From Flavobacterium tyrosinilyticum (GTDB lineage Bacteria; Bacteroidota; Bacteroidia; Flavobacteriales; Flavobacteriaceae): a stretch of 64,000 nucleotides of DNA. The position numbers and the translations under genes are program-made. This document shows positions 52,518 to 61,682 of the stretch, piece after piece. The notes beneath the pieces were generated by a model. The model searched no databases and was not told the DNA's origin. It worked only from the letters and a program-made list of their open reading frames with translations. The stretch lies in assembly GCF_023656565.1 (NCBI RefSeq), contig NZ_JAMOKG010000003.1, forward strand, positions 992,001 through 1,056,000. Direction: 5' to 3'. Within the stretch, counting starts at the first letter, position 1. Every line of letters starts with the position of its first letter.

Positions 52518-53522
52518 CTAGTTGTTCTGTTCTGCAATTACCGACTTATTCAACTTTATTACTCTGATTTTTTTATTGGTATTATCAGATAAGAAAATAC
52601 GATCGTCAAGTTGTGCTGTTCCAACAATAGTTCCAAAAGCATTTTGCCCTAGAATATCAGAAACGCTTAAAGTCGCTTTATAATTCTTTTTAATGAATTC
52701 GTCTTTTGGATATAGTTTTAAATAAGATGCACTTCCAATATTTTCTGAAGTAACTGCCCAATCTTTGCTAAAAGATACTGCAACTGGTTTAATGTCTACA
52801 AATTGCACTTTTTCTGGCTCAATAGGAGTGGTTAACGAAGCTGCGGCATTGGCTTTAATATTGGCAATATTATAGTATAAATAGCTTTTGGCATCTCTTC
52901 CTCCTACAACCAAATTTCCATCAAAAACATCTAATGAATATATTTCTGTATATCCGTTTAGCGTATTCAATTTGGCAATAGGTTTCAAATTCCAATCGCT
53001 TGTTTCTGTAATTTGAGTAGCATCAAGAACTTTTATGCTCTTTTCTTTTTCTTTTACAAACACCAATCCGTCTTTTGCGACAACGCCAAAAACGTGAACA
53101 AAAGTCTGCCACCACTGACCATTTCCAACAGTACTGATTCCAGCATTTGTAATCTCATCAAAAACAAATAATCTTGATTCTGTACTACCCACATAAATAC
53201 GGCCACCATCAACAGAAACCGATGTTAAACTTGTTAGCGCAATAGTTGTATTTCCTTTTTTATATTCTTTTATTGTTTTAAGATGATCTAAAGTCAGAGC
53301 ATTAAAAATCTCTAATACATTTCCGTTAATCACATACAATTTTTCATTTGCAATAGTGATTCCTTTTGGATCAAATGCTTCTGTGCTTCCTGGAATATTT
53401 TCGTTTGTAATAGAAGCTTCATCAGTCGGATAATAATAGGTATAATCTTTAGATGCTGGATCATCTTTACTGCAACTTGTAAACAAACAAATTGCTAAAA
53501 TTAGGGGCAGAATATGTTTCAT
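52518..53522 (-). CDS. Lipoprotein with beta-propeller-like repeats, unknown function
   Basis: Start at 53522 gives a lipoprotein signal (MKHILPLILAICLFTSC). Another ATG at 53546 overlaps the end of the upstream gene by 10 bp and is also possible. 334 residues with several blade-like segments (GITIANEKLYVINGNVLEIFN, SVSVDGGRIYVGSTESRLFVFD, SLDVFDGNLVVGGRDAKSYLY). I see no catalytic motif. It follows the metzincin-like gene with no gap to speak of, so the two are likely a functional pair at the cell surface. Confidence 0.7.
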   Translation of the reverse strand: MKHILPLILAICLFTSCSKDDPASKDYTYYYPTDEASITNENIPGSTEAFDPKGITIANEKLYVINGNVLEIFNALTLDHLKTIKEYKKGNTTIALTSLTSVSVDGGRIYVGSTESRLFVFDEITNAGISTVGNGQWWQTFVHVFGVVAKDGLVFVKEKEKSIKVLDATQITETSDWNLKPIAKLNTLNGYTEIYSLDVFDGNLVVGGRDAKSYLYYNIANIKANAAASLTTPIEPEKVQFVDIKPVAVSFSKDWAVTSENIGSASYLKLYPKDEFIKKNYKATLSVSDILGQNAFGTIVGTAQLDDRIFLSDNTNKKIRVIKLNKSVIAEQNN

Positions 53523-53536
53523 GTGTTGTTTATATT

Positions 53537-54751
53537 TTAGTTCCATTTTCCTTCGCCTTTATATTTGAGCAAAAATGGATTTTTAGGATTAACAGTAAAT
53601 ACTGGTTTCTTATAAGTTCCTTTTACGTAAGCCGTTTTTGAATACGTTTTTAAAACGTCTGGATCTGTAAACGGAAGATCATTTAAATAAATTAAGTATT
53701 TATAAAAATGAGTAAGCATTTCCTGCTGACCTCCGCCTTCACCACTATTCGCCAAATTACTGCTGTGGTTAAAACCAATATGATGCGAATATTCGTGAGA
53801 CCAAACCGACATTTCTCCAACCCAATGCCCGGTTACATAACCCGATTCCCATTGCGATGCCAGATTTCCTCCGCCCCAAGCAGAATCTCCTCCAACCATT
53901 GCCATCCAAACGGTTCTTTTATCTAGATAATTCCAATATATTTTTTCAATTTCTTCTTTAGAATAATAATCGTAAACACCCTCTACATCATCAGCATTTC
54001 CGTGCCAGTTTAATGCGCCGTTTATAGCGGTTCCTGCTGTCGCTGCCTGTTCTTGTTTGTATTTGTCAAAATTGGTAAAAGTGTCATAATACATAGGATG
54101 GCTTAAAGCATAAGAATAATTAATAATCATGGTAATTGCTTCTTTTGCCAATGCAGGATTCATCGGAAGAAATTTACCCAACTCATTAATGTGGTATCCG
54201 TCATGAAACTGAACTAAATGATTTGATTTTATTTTTTTGAATTTTTTAAACAAAGGATCATCTGATTCTACAGAAAATTCGATCGCTCCAGATGAAAATC
54301 CTTCAATTTTATCGATCGTTACTGTGTTTCCTGTTTCTAGCAAATAATCGTTTTTTTGCTCTGTCAAAGGAATTTTATGAAAAGAACGGTGAAAAGCAGG
54401 AACTTTTGAAAAACTATAAAGCAAAAACTTTTTATCGTAGTTAGGCAATTTTGCATACACTTTTACGTCTGTTAATCCAACTGGAGAGTAAAGCGAAACT
54501 TGTACAGAATCTTTTCCTTTTTGAATAACTTGAAATGGTTCGTTTACTCTAAACCATCGATCTGCTTTATTGTACATAATCGAAGGATCTTCGTTATCCT
54601 CAAACATGGTCATTGGTTTATTTTCTGCTGGTAAAGCCGAAGCATCTATACTTGGCAGGTAATTTGGCTTGTAGTTTTCGCCATCGTCACTACATCCAAA
54701 AATAATACTTGCCAATAGGGCAAATACGAAAAAGTGAGTGTTTTTTCTCAT
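53537..54751 (-). CDS. Lipoprotein with metzincin-type zinc motif, putative metallopeptidase
   Basis: 404 residues. Lipobox ASIIFGC (Cys20). Residues 319-329 are HEYSHHIGFNH, a full HExxHxxGxxH zinc site: His319, His323 and His329 as ligands and Glu320 as base. A Met-turn cannot be assigned with certainty (GGGQQEMLTHFYKY at about 341-354 is the candidate). The region before the motif shows no family I recognise. Such secreted zinc peptidases cleave proteins or peptidoglycan peptides outside the cell. It has its own -7 element upstream and is followed by the propeller-like lipoprotein. Confidence 0.7.
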   Translation of the reverse strand: MRKNTHFFVFALLASIIFGCSDDGENYKPNYLPSIDASALPAENKPMTMFEDNEDPSIMYNKADRWFRVNEPFQVIQKGKDSVQVSLYSPVGLTDVKVYAKLPNYDKKFLLYSFSKVPAFHRSFHKIPLTEQKNDYLLETGNTVTIDKIEGFSSGAIEFSVESDDPLFKKFKKIKSNHLVQFHDGYHINELGKFLPMNPALAKEAITMIINYSYALSHPMYYDTFTNFDKYKQEQAATAGTAINGALNWHGNADDVEGVYDYYSKEEIEKIYWNYLDKRTVWMAMVGGDSAWGGGNLASQWESGYVTGHWVGEMSVWSHEYSHHIGFNHSSNLANSGEGGGQQEMLTHFYKYLIYLNDLPFTDPDVLKTYSKTAYVKGTYKKPVFTVNPKNPFLLKYKGEGKWN

Positions 54752-54785
54752 CAGTAAGTAAGTAGGTTTGGGGTTAAATATGGTG

Positions 54786-54793
54786 CAAAACTA
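54786..54793 (-). promoter_or_regulatory. -7 element of the metzincin/propeller lipoprotein operon
   Basis: TAGTTTTG on the minus strand, exact TAnnTTTG, about 35 bp before the start codon. Confidence 0.55.
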
Positions 54794-54905
54794 TCAATAT
54801 ACTTTGTATAAGCAAGTTAAATGCAAGAAAAATATGAATATAAAATATACTAAAAGTAAGTTTTTATAAACGACTACTATACTTAAAGGGCAGGTTTTAA
54901 AGTTT

Positions 54906-56027
54906 CTATTCCCTAAAATCTAAAGTCTTGATTACAGTTAAATCAGAATTGAACTCAACAAAGCTTGCGGGAAAATCTGCACGTATTTTTCCTATTTTAT
55001 TTTTCATGCCAATTGCAGCAGCCACTCTTGTAGTCGCCATTTTTATAGCTTCATCTGCCGAAACATTTAAATGATTATAGGCATTTTGCACTGCTTCTGT
55101 CATTGAGATAGATGCGCCAGCAAGATTACCATCCTCATTTCTATAGAAATCATCAACCAAATGAGCGTCAAAGTTATCCCATTTAAAATTGGCTACTTTA
55201 CGCCCTAAAAAAGTAGCATCACTGATTAAGAAGAATTTATCCTGTTTTAGTTTGTACGCTATTTTTGCTGCTGCATAATCGCAATGCACTCCATCGAGAA
55301 TAACAGGAGCGTAAACTTCTTCGTTTTCAAAAACAGCTCCAACCAAACCTGGTTCGCGATGTCCGAATTGTGTCATGGCATTAAACAAGTGTGTAACTAG
55401 TTTAATTCCTTTTGCAAAATAAGGCTGTGCCTCTTTGTACGTAATAGTAGAATGTCCGATCGAAATTGTCATACCGCTTTCGATCAGCATATTAAGCTGT
55501 TTTTCTGTAAAACATTCTGGAGCTATGGTAATGACTTTTATAACGTCTTTTCCTTTGCTGATAATTTCTTGAAGTTCTTCGTCAGTTGGTTTTCGAACCT
55601 GATCAATACTATGTGCCCCGCGTCTTTGCGGATTTAAAAATGGTCCTTCTAAGTGCATTCCGATTACACCATTTTGATGCTTTTTCATGTAATTGCGGAC
55701 CGCTTCAATTCCTTCTAAAATGGTTTCTTTTGATGAAGATATTAAACAAGGTAAAACATGCGTTGTGCCATATTTCATACTGGCATCGTAAATATCCTGA
55801 ATGGTTTCTTCATTTGGAGTCTGGCTGAAATAATACTTTTCTCCACCATTAATCTGGATATCTATAAATCCTGCCGAAAGATGATTTCCTTTTAAATCAA
55901 TTGTCTCGATATCGCTTGGAATTTCTTTTTGCACCGAAATAATAGTTCCGTTCCCTACAACTACAACTCCATTTTCTATTATTTCTTCTCCTGTGTGTAC
56001 GACAGCATTTATAATCGCTTGTTTCAT
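54906..56027 (-). CDS. nagA: N-acetylglucosamine-6-phosphate deacetylase
   Basis: 373 residues. Amidohydrolase fold: GNHLSAGFIDIQINGG (metal-binding region, atypical Ile-Gln instead of His-x-His), GMHLEGPFLNPQRRGAH, SIGHSTITY, THLFNAMTQFGHREPGLVGA, DGVHCDY and LISDATF. It turns GlcNAc-6-phosphate into glucosamine-6-phosphate and acetate. This continues the path from MurQ in the 36-kb region, so it belongs to the same catabolism although the gene sits 11 kb apart. I see no copy of the DeoR operator motif before it. A -7 element (TAACTTTG) is 23 bp upstream. Confidence 0.93.
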   Translation of the reverse strand: MKQAIINAVVHTGEEIIENGVVVVGNGTIISVQKEIPSDIETIDLKGNHLSAGFIDIQINGGEKYYFSQTPNEETIQDIYDASMKYGTTHVLPCLISSSKETILEGIEAVRNYMKKHQNGVIGMHLEGPFLNPQRRGAHSIDQVRKPTDEELQEIISKGKDVIKVITIAPECFTEKQLNMLIESGMTISIGHSTITYKEAQPYFAKGIKLVTHLFNAMTQFGHREPGLVGAVFENEEVYAPVILDGVHCDYAAAKIAYKLKQDKFFLISDATFLGRKVANFKWDNFDAHLVDDFYRNEDGNLAGASISMTEAVQNAYNHLNVSADEAIKMATTRVAAAIGMKNKIGKIRADFPASFVEFNSDLTVIKTLDFRE

Positions 56028-56049
56028 TTGTTTATTTCTTATAACGTTC

Positions 56050-56057
56050 CAAAGTTA
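56050..56057 (-). promoter_or_regulatory. -7 element of nagA
   Basis: TAACTTTG on the minus strand, exact TAnnTTTG, 23 bp before the nagA ATG. Confidence 0.6.
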
Positions 56058-56114
56058 AATATTATAAGTTTTAAGCAAAATAAACTCTTTTAAAATCGGC
56101 AATTCAGAAATAAT

Positions 56115-56149
56115 AAAAAAAGCTTTAGAAAATATTCTAAAGCTTTTTT
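56115..56149. terminator. Bidirectional terminator upstream of nagA
   Basis: AAAAAAGCTTTAGAA and TTCTAAAGCTTTTTT form a 15-bp stem with a 4-nt loop and T/A tails on both strands. It separates the efflux operon from nagA. Confidence 0.85.
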
Positions 56150-56276
56150 AACTCAAATTCTGAAAAATTAATATAATGCAGACAGGTACAAACTGGCTGT
56201 TATTTTTGTGTACACACAATATCTTTTGCTCTTACAGGGCTATTTTATAAATCAAAATACAGTTCTATAAATATTT

Positions 56277-56370
56277 CGTCCCGCTGGGACGTTTTACAGC
56301 TCTGGAAGAGCTAGATATTTATAGCTAAAATTCTGCGTCTCTAAATTCAAAAGTTCCGGAGGAGCGACAT
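56277..56370. repeat. Hairpin cluster (CGTCCCGCTGGGACG type)
   Basis: CGTCCCGCTGGGACG (56277-56291) and AGCTCTGGAAGAGCT (56298-56312) are perfect palindromes; GTTCCGGAGGAGCGAC (56353-56368) is an imperfect one. The design matches the cluster at 3610-3785, with a higher GC content. The 56028-56408 gap holds this, the terminator and the nagA promoter, nothing else that I see. Confidence 0.7.
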
Positions 56371-56408
56371 ATTAAATCACTGCCATTTCAACTATACATC
56401 GAAAATTA

Positions 56409-57806
56409 TTAATCTGGATTTGCCAATATTTTGTACAATTCGGCATTCGACAGATAAAACTGATTCTCTAAACTTATTTGCGACAATTTTGCGCTAACCA
56501 AATTGTTTTCTCTCGAATTGATTAAGAAAATCGAACTCTCGCCGAATGAAAATAATTTTTCTTCTGAATTCAGCATCGTCATATAATCTTGTACAAGATT
56601 GTCTATTACGATTTTCTGTTTTCTTAACGAAGCAATTTCTGTCTGCTGCGCTTTGATTTTATTTTTAAGCTCCAATCGCTGCTGTCCAATATCATATTGC
56701 ATATCCTGAATTTTCAGTTTAGCCATTTTTAAACTTCCTCTTTCTTTTCTTAAGAAAATCGGGAAGCTGAAATCGATGTTAAACTTATAATCATCGGCGT
56801 TGAAATTATTCCAGTAATTGGGTTCTGAAATGTAATTGTAGCCCACATTTATTTTGGGAAGCAACGAATTGGCTTTCAGCTGGCGGTTGACTTCCAAAAT
56901 ATCCATTTTAGTTTCTAAAGATTGAATCTTTGGATGAGAATCTAATGATTCAACATCGACCATCATGGCATCTGTTTTTAAAGTTTCCTCAATGGTCTGA
57001 ATTAGGTTTTGTTCTGGTTTTACCAAATCTCCCAATTCAACCGGAACATTTTCAATCCATAAAAAATTGGCCAATTTCAGTTTCGCTTTCGCTAATTTCA
57101 AATTTCCATTTTCAACATTCAATTCTCTGTTTCGAACGGTTATTTTAGCTTCAACGCTGTCAATTGCGGGCGCATCTCCTGCTGCAATTAGTTTTTTAAC
57201 TCCTTGAAAACGAGTGCTCGCAAAACCTAAATAGTTTTTATACAATTCTGCTTCGTTATAGCTTTTTCTCCATTCAAAATAAGCTTCACTTGCTTGATAT
57301 AAAACTTCAATTGCTCTCAATTTTCGCTGTGCATCGCTCAGTTTTACCTGAAGTTTTCCTTCTCGAACATCGGCCATTCTTTGGTTAATAAACATTCCCT
57401 GACCTAGAGCAACATTAATTCCGAGCGAAGTTAAACCTGCTTCTGGAGTTTTGTTCTGCGGATTGTAATATTCTCCACTTGTATCGTCAAAACCTGCTTT
57501 TACTTCAATTCCATACCAAGTCGGAATTTTGAAACTGCTGTTTAATAACGAATAATATTCTGTGCCTTTAAATTCTTTCTTATTGTAATCTACTTCCAAT
57601 TTTGGATCAAATCCGCCTCGTGCCATCATCAATTTTGCCTGAGCATTCGTCACTTCAAGATTGGCTTGTTTTACCAGCGGGTGATATTTTTTCACATATC
57701 CCAAGTACTCGATAAAAGTAAGTTCCTCTTGATTAAAATTCTGGCTATGAAGTGTAGAAAAACAAAATAGTATTAAGAAAGAAAACAATTTTACAAGATT
57801 TCTCAT
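56409..57806 (-). CDS. TolC-family outer-membrane protein of the ABC export operon
   Basis: 465 residues from ATG 57806 (signal peptide MRNLVKLFSFLILFCFSTLHS); a longer frame would overlap the HlyD gene. Two OEP repeats rich in coiled coil (AKLMMARGGFDPKLEVDYNK, LQVKLSDAQRKLRAIEVLYQ, LKANSLLPKINVGYNY). It is the outer-membrane channel for the ABC-HlyD pair directly upstream, one base from the HlyD stop codon. Confidence 0.88.
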   Translation of the reverse strand: MRNLVKLFSFLILFCFSTLHSQNFNQEELTFIEYLGYVKKYHPLVKQANLEVTNAQAKLMMARGGFDPKLEVDYNKKEFKGTEYYSLLNSSFKIPTWYGIEVKAGFDDTSGEYYNPQNKTPEAGLTSLGINVALGQGMFINQRMADVREGKLQVKLSDAQRKLRAIEVLYQASEAYFEWRKSYNEAELYKNYLGFASTRFQGVKKLIAAGDAPAIDSVEAKITVRNRELNVENGNLKLAKAKLKLANFLWIENVPVELGDLVKPEQNLIQTIEETLKTDAMMVDVESLDSHPKIQSLETKMDILEVNRQLKANSLLPKINVGYNYISEPNYWNNFNADDYKFNIDFSFPIFLRKERGSLKMAKLKIQDMQYDIGQQRLELKNKIKAQQTEIASLRKQKIVIDNLVQDYMTMLNSEEKLFSFGESSIFLINSRENNLVSAKLSQISLENQFYLSNAELYKILANPD

Positions 57807-57807
57807 T

Positions 57808-59160
57808 TTACTTTTTCTCCTTTCCTTTATCTTCTTTTTCTCCTGAATTATAATAGTTTGGCGGAAAACCATTTAAGTTTCGCCAAATCTCGTACCATAC
57901 CGAAACGGTTTCTAGCAATGCAATACTTTGCGCACCTGCACCAATACTCAATTCTTTTGGCCAGTGGCGATCTTCTCCATCTGGTGAGACTAAAATTCTA
58001 TATTTCCCGTTCGGACTTATAAAGTTTTCTATCGCTACAACTTTACCTCCGTAAGTTCCATAAGACAATCCTGGCCATCCAGAAAATACAATTCTAGGCC
58101 ATCCATCAAACCAAACACGAACTTTTGCACCACGATGCACCAGCGGTAAATCGATTGGATCTACGTAAGTTTCTACCGCAATATCATATTTAGACGGCAT
58201 AATGCTTACAACCGGAGTTCCTTCTTTAATCGTTTCTCCAAGACCAGCCAGTAAAGCACGGTTTACATAACCGCTCTGGGGCGCTGTAATATAATATAAA
58301 CCGTTTCTAAGTCTGTAATTAGTATATTGGTTCTCTAATTTATTTACCTGAGCTTCTGTATCGTATTGTGTGCTTAAAGCAGTAAATTTATCGCTTCTTG
58401 ATTTTGATATTTTTTCAGCATATTCAGCAGTAATTCTATTGATTTCTACTTTTGCATTTATCAATTCGTTTTTGCTGCTCAATAATTTATTTTCCTGCGT
58501 AATCACATACGCTTCTGACTCTTGCAGTTTTAATCTTTTCTGCTCGACATCAGTCAGCGGTTTAAGACCTTCTTTGTTTAAAGCAGTCGAACGGTCAAAT
58601 TGTGTTTTTGCAATTCGAAGCTGAGTTTTTACCGCCACAAGATCCATACTGTCACTTTTTATTTTCAATTGTGACTGACGAATTTTGTTTTGCGCTTGCT
58701 GCAATTTCAATTGTCTTTCCGTGTTAAGCGACTGCGCCTGCACGTCAAGAGAGTTTACTTTATCGCCATACGATTCTACCGCCATTTTTTTGGCATCTAC
58801 TTGCTGTTTGGTGTTATTAACCAAATTAGGATCTAGATAATCTTCTTTGATCTCCGAAATAAAAAGAATTGTATCTCCTTTTTTTACGTAATCTCCTTCT
58901 TTTACAAACCATTTTTCTATACGTCCTGCAATGGCATTATGAACAGTCTGTGGTCTTTGATCTGGTTTTAAAGTCGTTACAGAACCTGTTCCTGAAATAT
59001 TCTGTGTCCAAGGCAAGAAAAGACATAAGACAGCGAAAATCAAAAATCCGATTATGACTTTATTTAAAATTGCGTAATGTGGTCTACGAGCAACACTTGT
59101 AATCGATTTGTATTTGCCCGGCGTTATAAGTACGTTGTTATCTTTAGATAGGTTGAGCAT
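57808..59160 (-). CDS. HlyD-type membrane-fusion protein
   Basis: 450 residues: one membrane helix (about 34-52, IIGFLIFAVLCLFLPW), then a biotinyl/lipoyl half-domain (GTGSVTTLKPDQRPQTVHNAIAGRIEKWFVKEGDYVKKGD), a long coiled coil (about 125-275), and the return half (YITAPQSGYVNRALLAGLGETIKEGTPVVSIMP). It bridges the inner-membrane ABC protein and TolC. Operon order ABC, HlyD, TolC with gaps of 2 and 1 bp. Confidence 0.92.
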   Translation of the reverse strand: MLNLSKDNNVLITPGKYKSITSVARRPHYAILNKVIIGFLIFAVLCLFLPWTQNISGTGSVTTLKPDQRPQTVHNAIAGRIEKWFVKEGDYVKKGDTILFISEIKEDYLDPNLVNNTKQQVDAKKMAVESYGDKVNSLDVQAQSLNTERQLKLQQAQNKIRQSQLKIKSDSMDLVAVKTQLRIAKTQFDRSTALNKEGLKPLTDVEQKRLKLQESEAYVITQENKLLSSKNELINAKVEINRITAEYAEKISKSRSDKFTALSTQYDTEAQVNKLENQYTNYRLRNGLYYITAPQSGYVNRALLAGLGETIKEGTPVVSIMPSKYDIAVETYVDPIDLPLVHRGAKVRVWFDGWPRIVFSGWPGLSYGTYGGKVVAIENFISPNGKYRILVSPDGEDRHWPKELSIGAGAQSIALLETVSVWYEIWRNLNGFPPNYYNSGEKEDKGKEKK

Positions 59161-59162
59161 GA

Positions 59163-60818
59163 TTAAAGCTTTATGTCGTTAATAATTTTTCCGTCATCAA
59201 TCGTAATCATACGACTGCATTTGCTTTTCCAAATATCATTTTTAGAAGTCACAATAACAGTCCAGTCATTTTCTTCAGAAAGTAAAAAGTCTACAATTTT
59301 ACTCGAAGTCAAATCGTCCATTTTGTCAACTGGATCTTCTAAGAATAAGATATTCGGTTTACCCACAATACTTCTTGCCAAAAGAATTTTTTGAACATCA
59401 GAAGCAGATAGTTCACGACCTCCAGGATGAATTTGATTTTCCAACCCGTTTTCAAAAGTTTTAATATATGGAGTAAGGCCAACATTATCTAAAGCCCATT
59501 TTAAATCATCGCTGTTTAATTCTTCATTTCCAAAAACAATATTCTCGCGAATTGTTCCTGCAAAAAGTGTATCGCCTTGCAAGAATGTACCTGCTTGCGC
59601 TCTATATGTATCTTCGTTAAGGCGATTCATATAATTGTCAGTTACGTACATCGCTCCGCTTTCTGGTTCTAAAACACCCGAAAGCAATCTTAGCAAAGTA
59701 CTTTTTCCTGCACCATTTGTTCCTGTAAGAATGATTTTTTCTCCTTGAGAGATTTTTAAATTGATATTCTTCAGTGATTTTTTGTTGTGTCCTGGATAAT
59801 GGTAATTGATGCTTTCGGTCTCAATATTGATTCCTTTTTCCGTTTTATCTGAAGTTTGAGGAATGCATGAAATTTCCATATCAGTTACCTGACCAATTTT
59901 TTCAACAGAAGTCAATACGTCGTAGAAAGACTCTAATCCGAAGATGATTTTTTCTACCGAGTTGATCAATAATACAATTACGATTTCAGCTGCTACAAAC
60001 TGCCCTATGTTCATTTGGTGGTGAATTACCAGAAAACCACCGATCGATAATAAGGCAGCAGTAACAATTACTTTAAAAATAGTCAGCTGAATATATTGTT
60101 TCTTCATTACCTGAAAGTGCTTTTCACGGTAATTTACGTAGCTGGTTGCGTATTGGTCATTTCTTTCCAAAGCATATTCAAAAGCTCCTTTTCTACGGAA
60201 ACTTTCTCTATTTCTAGCAATTTCCTGAAGCCATGCTGCCACTTTATATTTAAATTTCGATTCGTTCAAACTGGTTTCGAGACCGTCTTTATACGAAAAT
60301 TTAAAAATGACATATAAAATGACAATAAATAAAAGTCCAATTACCATAAAGAAAGAATGATAAAGAACCAATAGAATAATCCCCAGACCAACCTGAAGGA
60401 ATGCAGTGCAGAAATCAAGCAATAGTTTTGCAGTGCCTTTTTGTACCATTAAAGTATCAAAAAAACGATTGGCTTTTTCGGGAGCATACTCCGAGTACAT
60501 TTCTTTAAATTTTATTAAAGGCATTCTGTACGCAAACTCGAAAGAAGAGCGCACAAAAATTCGCTGCTGCAAATTCTCTACAATTCGCAACTGTAAAATT
60601 GTTAGAACTCCGCCAAAACCAACTCCAACCGTCACTAGAATCACGAGAATAATCCACGAGACGCTCAGCTGTCCGCTTTGAATAAAATTAATAATAGCTT
60701 GGATTCCTAAAGGCAGAGAAAGATTGACTAACCCTGCAAATGCAGCATAGAAGATAATTTGATACACATCGCGCTTATCGAGCTGCAATAAGTTATAAAA
60801 ACGTTTAAATGGTGTCAT
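59163..60818 (-). CDS. ABC exporter half-transporter with degenerate ATPase motifs
   Basis: 551 residues: ABC membrane domain (about 15-310) and NBD (about 330-551). Walker A GTNGAGKST (366-374) and a Q-loop (about Gln414) are intact. The signature is LSASD instead of LSGGQ (470-474), Walker B ends in Glu494-Asp495 instead of Asp-Glu, and the switch His is Ser (VTSKND, about 525). No peptidase (C39) domain is present. The pump may hydrolyse ATP slowly or need a partner subunit. The substrate is unknown; no precursor peptide gene is nearby. Confidence 0.85.
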   Translation of the reverse strand: MTPFKRFYNLLQLDKRDVYQIIFYAAFAGLVNLSLPLGIQAIINFIQSGQLSVSWIILVILVTVGVGFGGVLTILQLRIVENLQQRIFVRSSFEFAYRMPLIKFKEMYSEYAPEKANRFFDTLMVQKGTAKLLLDFCTAFLQVGLGIILLVLYHSFFMVIGLLFIVILYVIFKFSYKDGLETSLNESKFKYKVAAWLQEIARNRESFRRKGAFEYALERNDQYATSYVNYREKHFQVMKKQYIQLTIFKVIVTAALLSIGGFLVIHHQMNIGQFVAAEIVIVLLINSVEKIIFGLESFYDVLTSVEKIGQVTDMEISCIPQTSDKTEKGINIETESINYHYPGHNKKSLKNINLKISQGEKIILTGTNGAGKSTLLRLLSGVLEPESGAMYVTDNYMNRLNEDTYRAQAGTFLQGDTLFAGTIRENIVFGNEELNSDDLKWALDNVGLTPYIKTFENGLENQIHPGGRELSASDVQKILLARSIVGKPNILFLEDPVDKMDDLTSSKIVDFLLSEENDWTVIVTSKNDIWKSKCSRMITIDDGKIINDIKL

Positions 60819-60920
60819 GAATTTAAGTATAAATACAGGATTATTACATAGAATAAATATACGGCAAAAACCGCAATTTTGGATTAAGATTTTTTACCCT
60901 AACCCTTAAAAAACAAGTAT

Positions 60921-61325
60921 TTATGAATTCACCCTTGGAGGCGGTATGTCTATTTTACCATGAAAACCAAACGAAAAGATCGTATTATCAATATATTTTT
61001 TCCCTTCTGATTCTATTAGAAAACAAAAATTAGGCATCAAAGATTCTGATGAAATCAAATATTCCATTAAAGGAATGCCTTTTGCTAATTTGGCCGTTTT
61101 AGTCTCTTTCGTTTTGTAGTCGTCCAGTTCTTCTGGGATTCCATCACACTTGAAGATTTTTTTCAGAAAGTTGCAGGTAATGCCTTTTACTGTGTACGTT
61201 TCAGCGTTATCGCTTAAGATTCTTCCAACGCTATTAGAAATATTTAAACTGCTAATTAGAAAATAGCCGACAAGCAATACCTGAAGGCATTTACATAAAA
61301 AGCTATTTTTAATTTTGTTCAACAT
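60921..61325 (-). CDS. Small membrane-anchored or secreted protein of unknown function
   Basis: 134 residues. A single hydrophobic segment (LQVLLVGYFLISSLNIS, about 15-31) after a Lys-rich N-terminus suggests a signal anchor. Five Cys are present, and the C-terminus ends in FHGKIDIPPPRVNS, a proline-rich end seen in small periplasmic proteins of Bacteroidota. No family recognised. Coding potential is supported by length and normal amino-acid use. Confidence 0.6.
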   Translation of the reverse strand: MLNKIKNSFLCKCLQVLLVGYFLISSLNISNSVGRILSDNAETYTVKGITCNFLKKIFKCDGIPEELDDYKTKETKTAKLAKGIPLMEYLISSESLMPNFCFLIESEGKKYIDNTIFSFGFHGKIDIPPPRVNS

Positions 61326-61682
61326 ACTCTAAAAAAGGCTAAAAGTTTAATTGCATCACATGGTTTTGAATCAAAATCTCAGTGATTTAAGGCGTTTATT
61401 ATATTTTTTCTGAGCGCGCAATTTAGAGCCAATTTTTTTCTAGAACATTAAAATAACATTAGAATTTAGAATCGTTCAAAACTTTAAAATTATATTAACA
61501 AGGCATTCTTACAGGCCTATCGGAATTATGTAAAGACCGACTACAATTCTATAACTCAAAAGGCTACCAGCATTCTACTTTTGATATTCGAAAAATTTAA
61601 TACAATTCTTTAAAAAAATATATTACAAGTGTTACCGATTAAACAAATTAGATTCACTAACCATTTAATACAGAATCAAGAG
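61326..61682. promoter_or_regulatory. Divergent region with -7 element for the DUF1810 gene
   Basis: TACTTTTG (61576-61583) fits TAnnTTTG, giving a 5' leader of about 95 nt for the downstream plus-strand gene. The remaining sequence shows no hairpin, repeat or ORF that I can support. GTG at 61629 is an in-frame alternative start for the next gene. Confidence 0.5.
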
